From positions 1 to 12,455 of the forward strand of contig CANRZQ010000049.1 of assembly GCA_947644475.1 (NCBI GenBank): a stretch of DNA of 12,455 nucleotides, read 5' to 3'. The notes beneath the pieces are model-generated. The model did not search any database. It was not told the origin of the DNA and saw only the letters and a program-made list of their open reading frames with translations. A program made the translations under genes and the position numbers. The stretch is from an uncultured Muribaculaceae bacterium (lineage in GTDB: Bacteria > Bacteroidota > Bacteroidia > Bacteroidales > Muribaculaceae). Positions 12,319 to 12,455 of this stretch are shown one piece after another. Position 1 is the stretch's first letter, and every line of letters starts with the position of its first letter.

Positions 12319-12455
12319 TAAGACGTCTACTGTTTGCTACATTCCTGACTACGATTTTGAAATTTTCCAGATTTCCAAGTGTCAAGAAAGAGCGTCGAGT
12401 AACTCTAACTTTGCAGCAGCAAGTGGGAAAATGGCAAATTCGTCTTAAAAAAGCC
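12319..12455. other. Right edge, no gene recognised
   Basis: A plus-strand TAACTTTG (12406-12413) fits the -7 consensus and would drive transcription out of the window, but no -33 box is present. Nothing else can be supported. Confidence 0.3.

Noticed and set aside
12260..12448. 62-aa plus-strand frame at the right edge
   Set aside because: It has no promoter at its start and no recognisable family, and it overlaps the nested inverted repeats on one side.

Overview
The window looks like chromosomal DNA from a member of the Bacteroidota, most likely Bacteroidales. A Muribaculaceae-like genome is my guess and I cannot prove it. The grounds are: five start regions carrying the Bacteroides-type -7 box TAnnTTTG, four of them with a TTTG -33 box exactly 20 bases upstream; no obvious Shine-Dalgarno sites; a Bacteroidota-style lipoprotein; and EttA and RecR sequences of Bacteroidales type. 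High-GC core genes alternate with more AT-rich accessory islands and repeat-filled gaps.

Layout, left to right. (1) Positions 1-1237 hold the 3' part of a GH89 alpha-N-acetylglucosaminidase, followed by a secreted calcineurin-like metallophosphoesterase (1371-2357) that sits directly behind a strong hairpin. (2) On the minus strand, 3604-2419 is a two-gene operon of unrecognised proteins, facing the phosphoesterase across a hairpin. (3) From 3774 to 4794 there is a repeat-dense island around a GxxExxY-family (PD-(D/E)XK nuclease-like) gene, with both direct and inverted repeat copies on its flanks. (4) Positions 4877-7356 carry the housekeeping genes ettA (ABC-F ribosome-associated ATPase) and recR (recombination mediator), separated by a very long inverted 7-bp tandem repeat. 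(5) The convergent gap 7357-7636 contains a striking array of TTAAT sites spaced on a 10.5-bp lattice. (6) On the minus strand, 8014-7637 and 10535-8148 encode a small two-part hypothetical protein and a 795-residue protein with four degenerate tandem domains resembling the YbjN/type III secretion chaperone fold. Their separate promoters share a TTTGCAAATGC motif at the -33 box. (7) On the minus strand, 12106-10921 is an apparent operon of a HEPN-like protein (RNSLTH, an RX4H motif) and a lipocalin-like lipoprotein, perhaps preceded by a short doubtful ORF.

The core genes have familiar roles: glycan degradation, phosphoester hydrolysis, translation and recombinational repair. The candidates for something undescribed are the GxxExxY repeat cassette, the phased TTAAT element, the four-repeat YbjN-like protein with its shared promoter motif, and the HEPN/lipoprotein operon. 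No tRNA, rRNA, CRISPR array or complete insertion sequence was recognised. All calls are by eye, without database searches.
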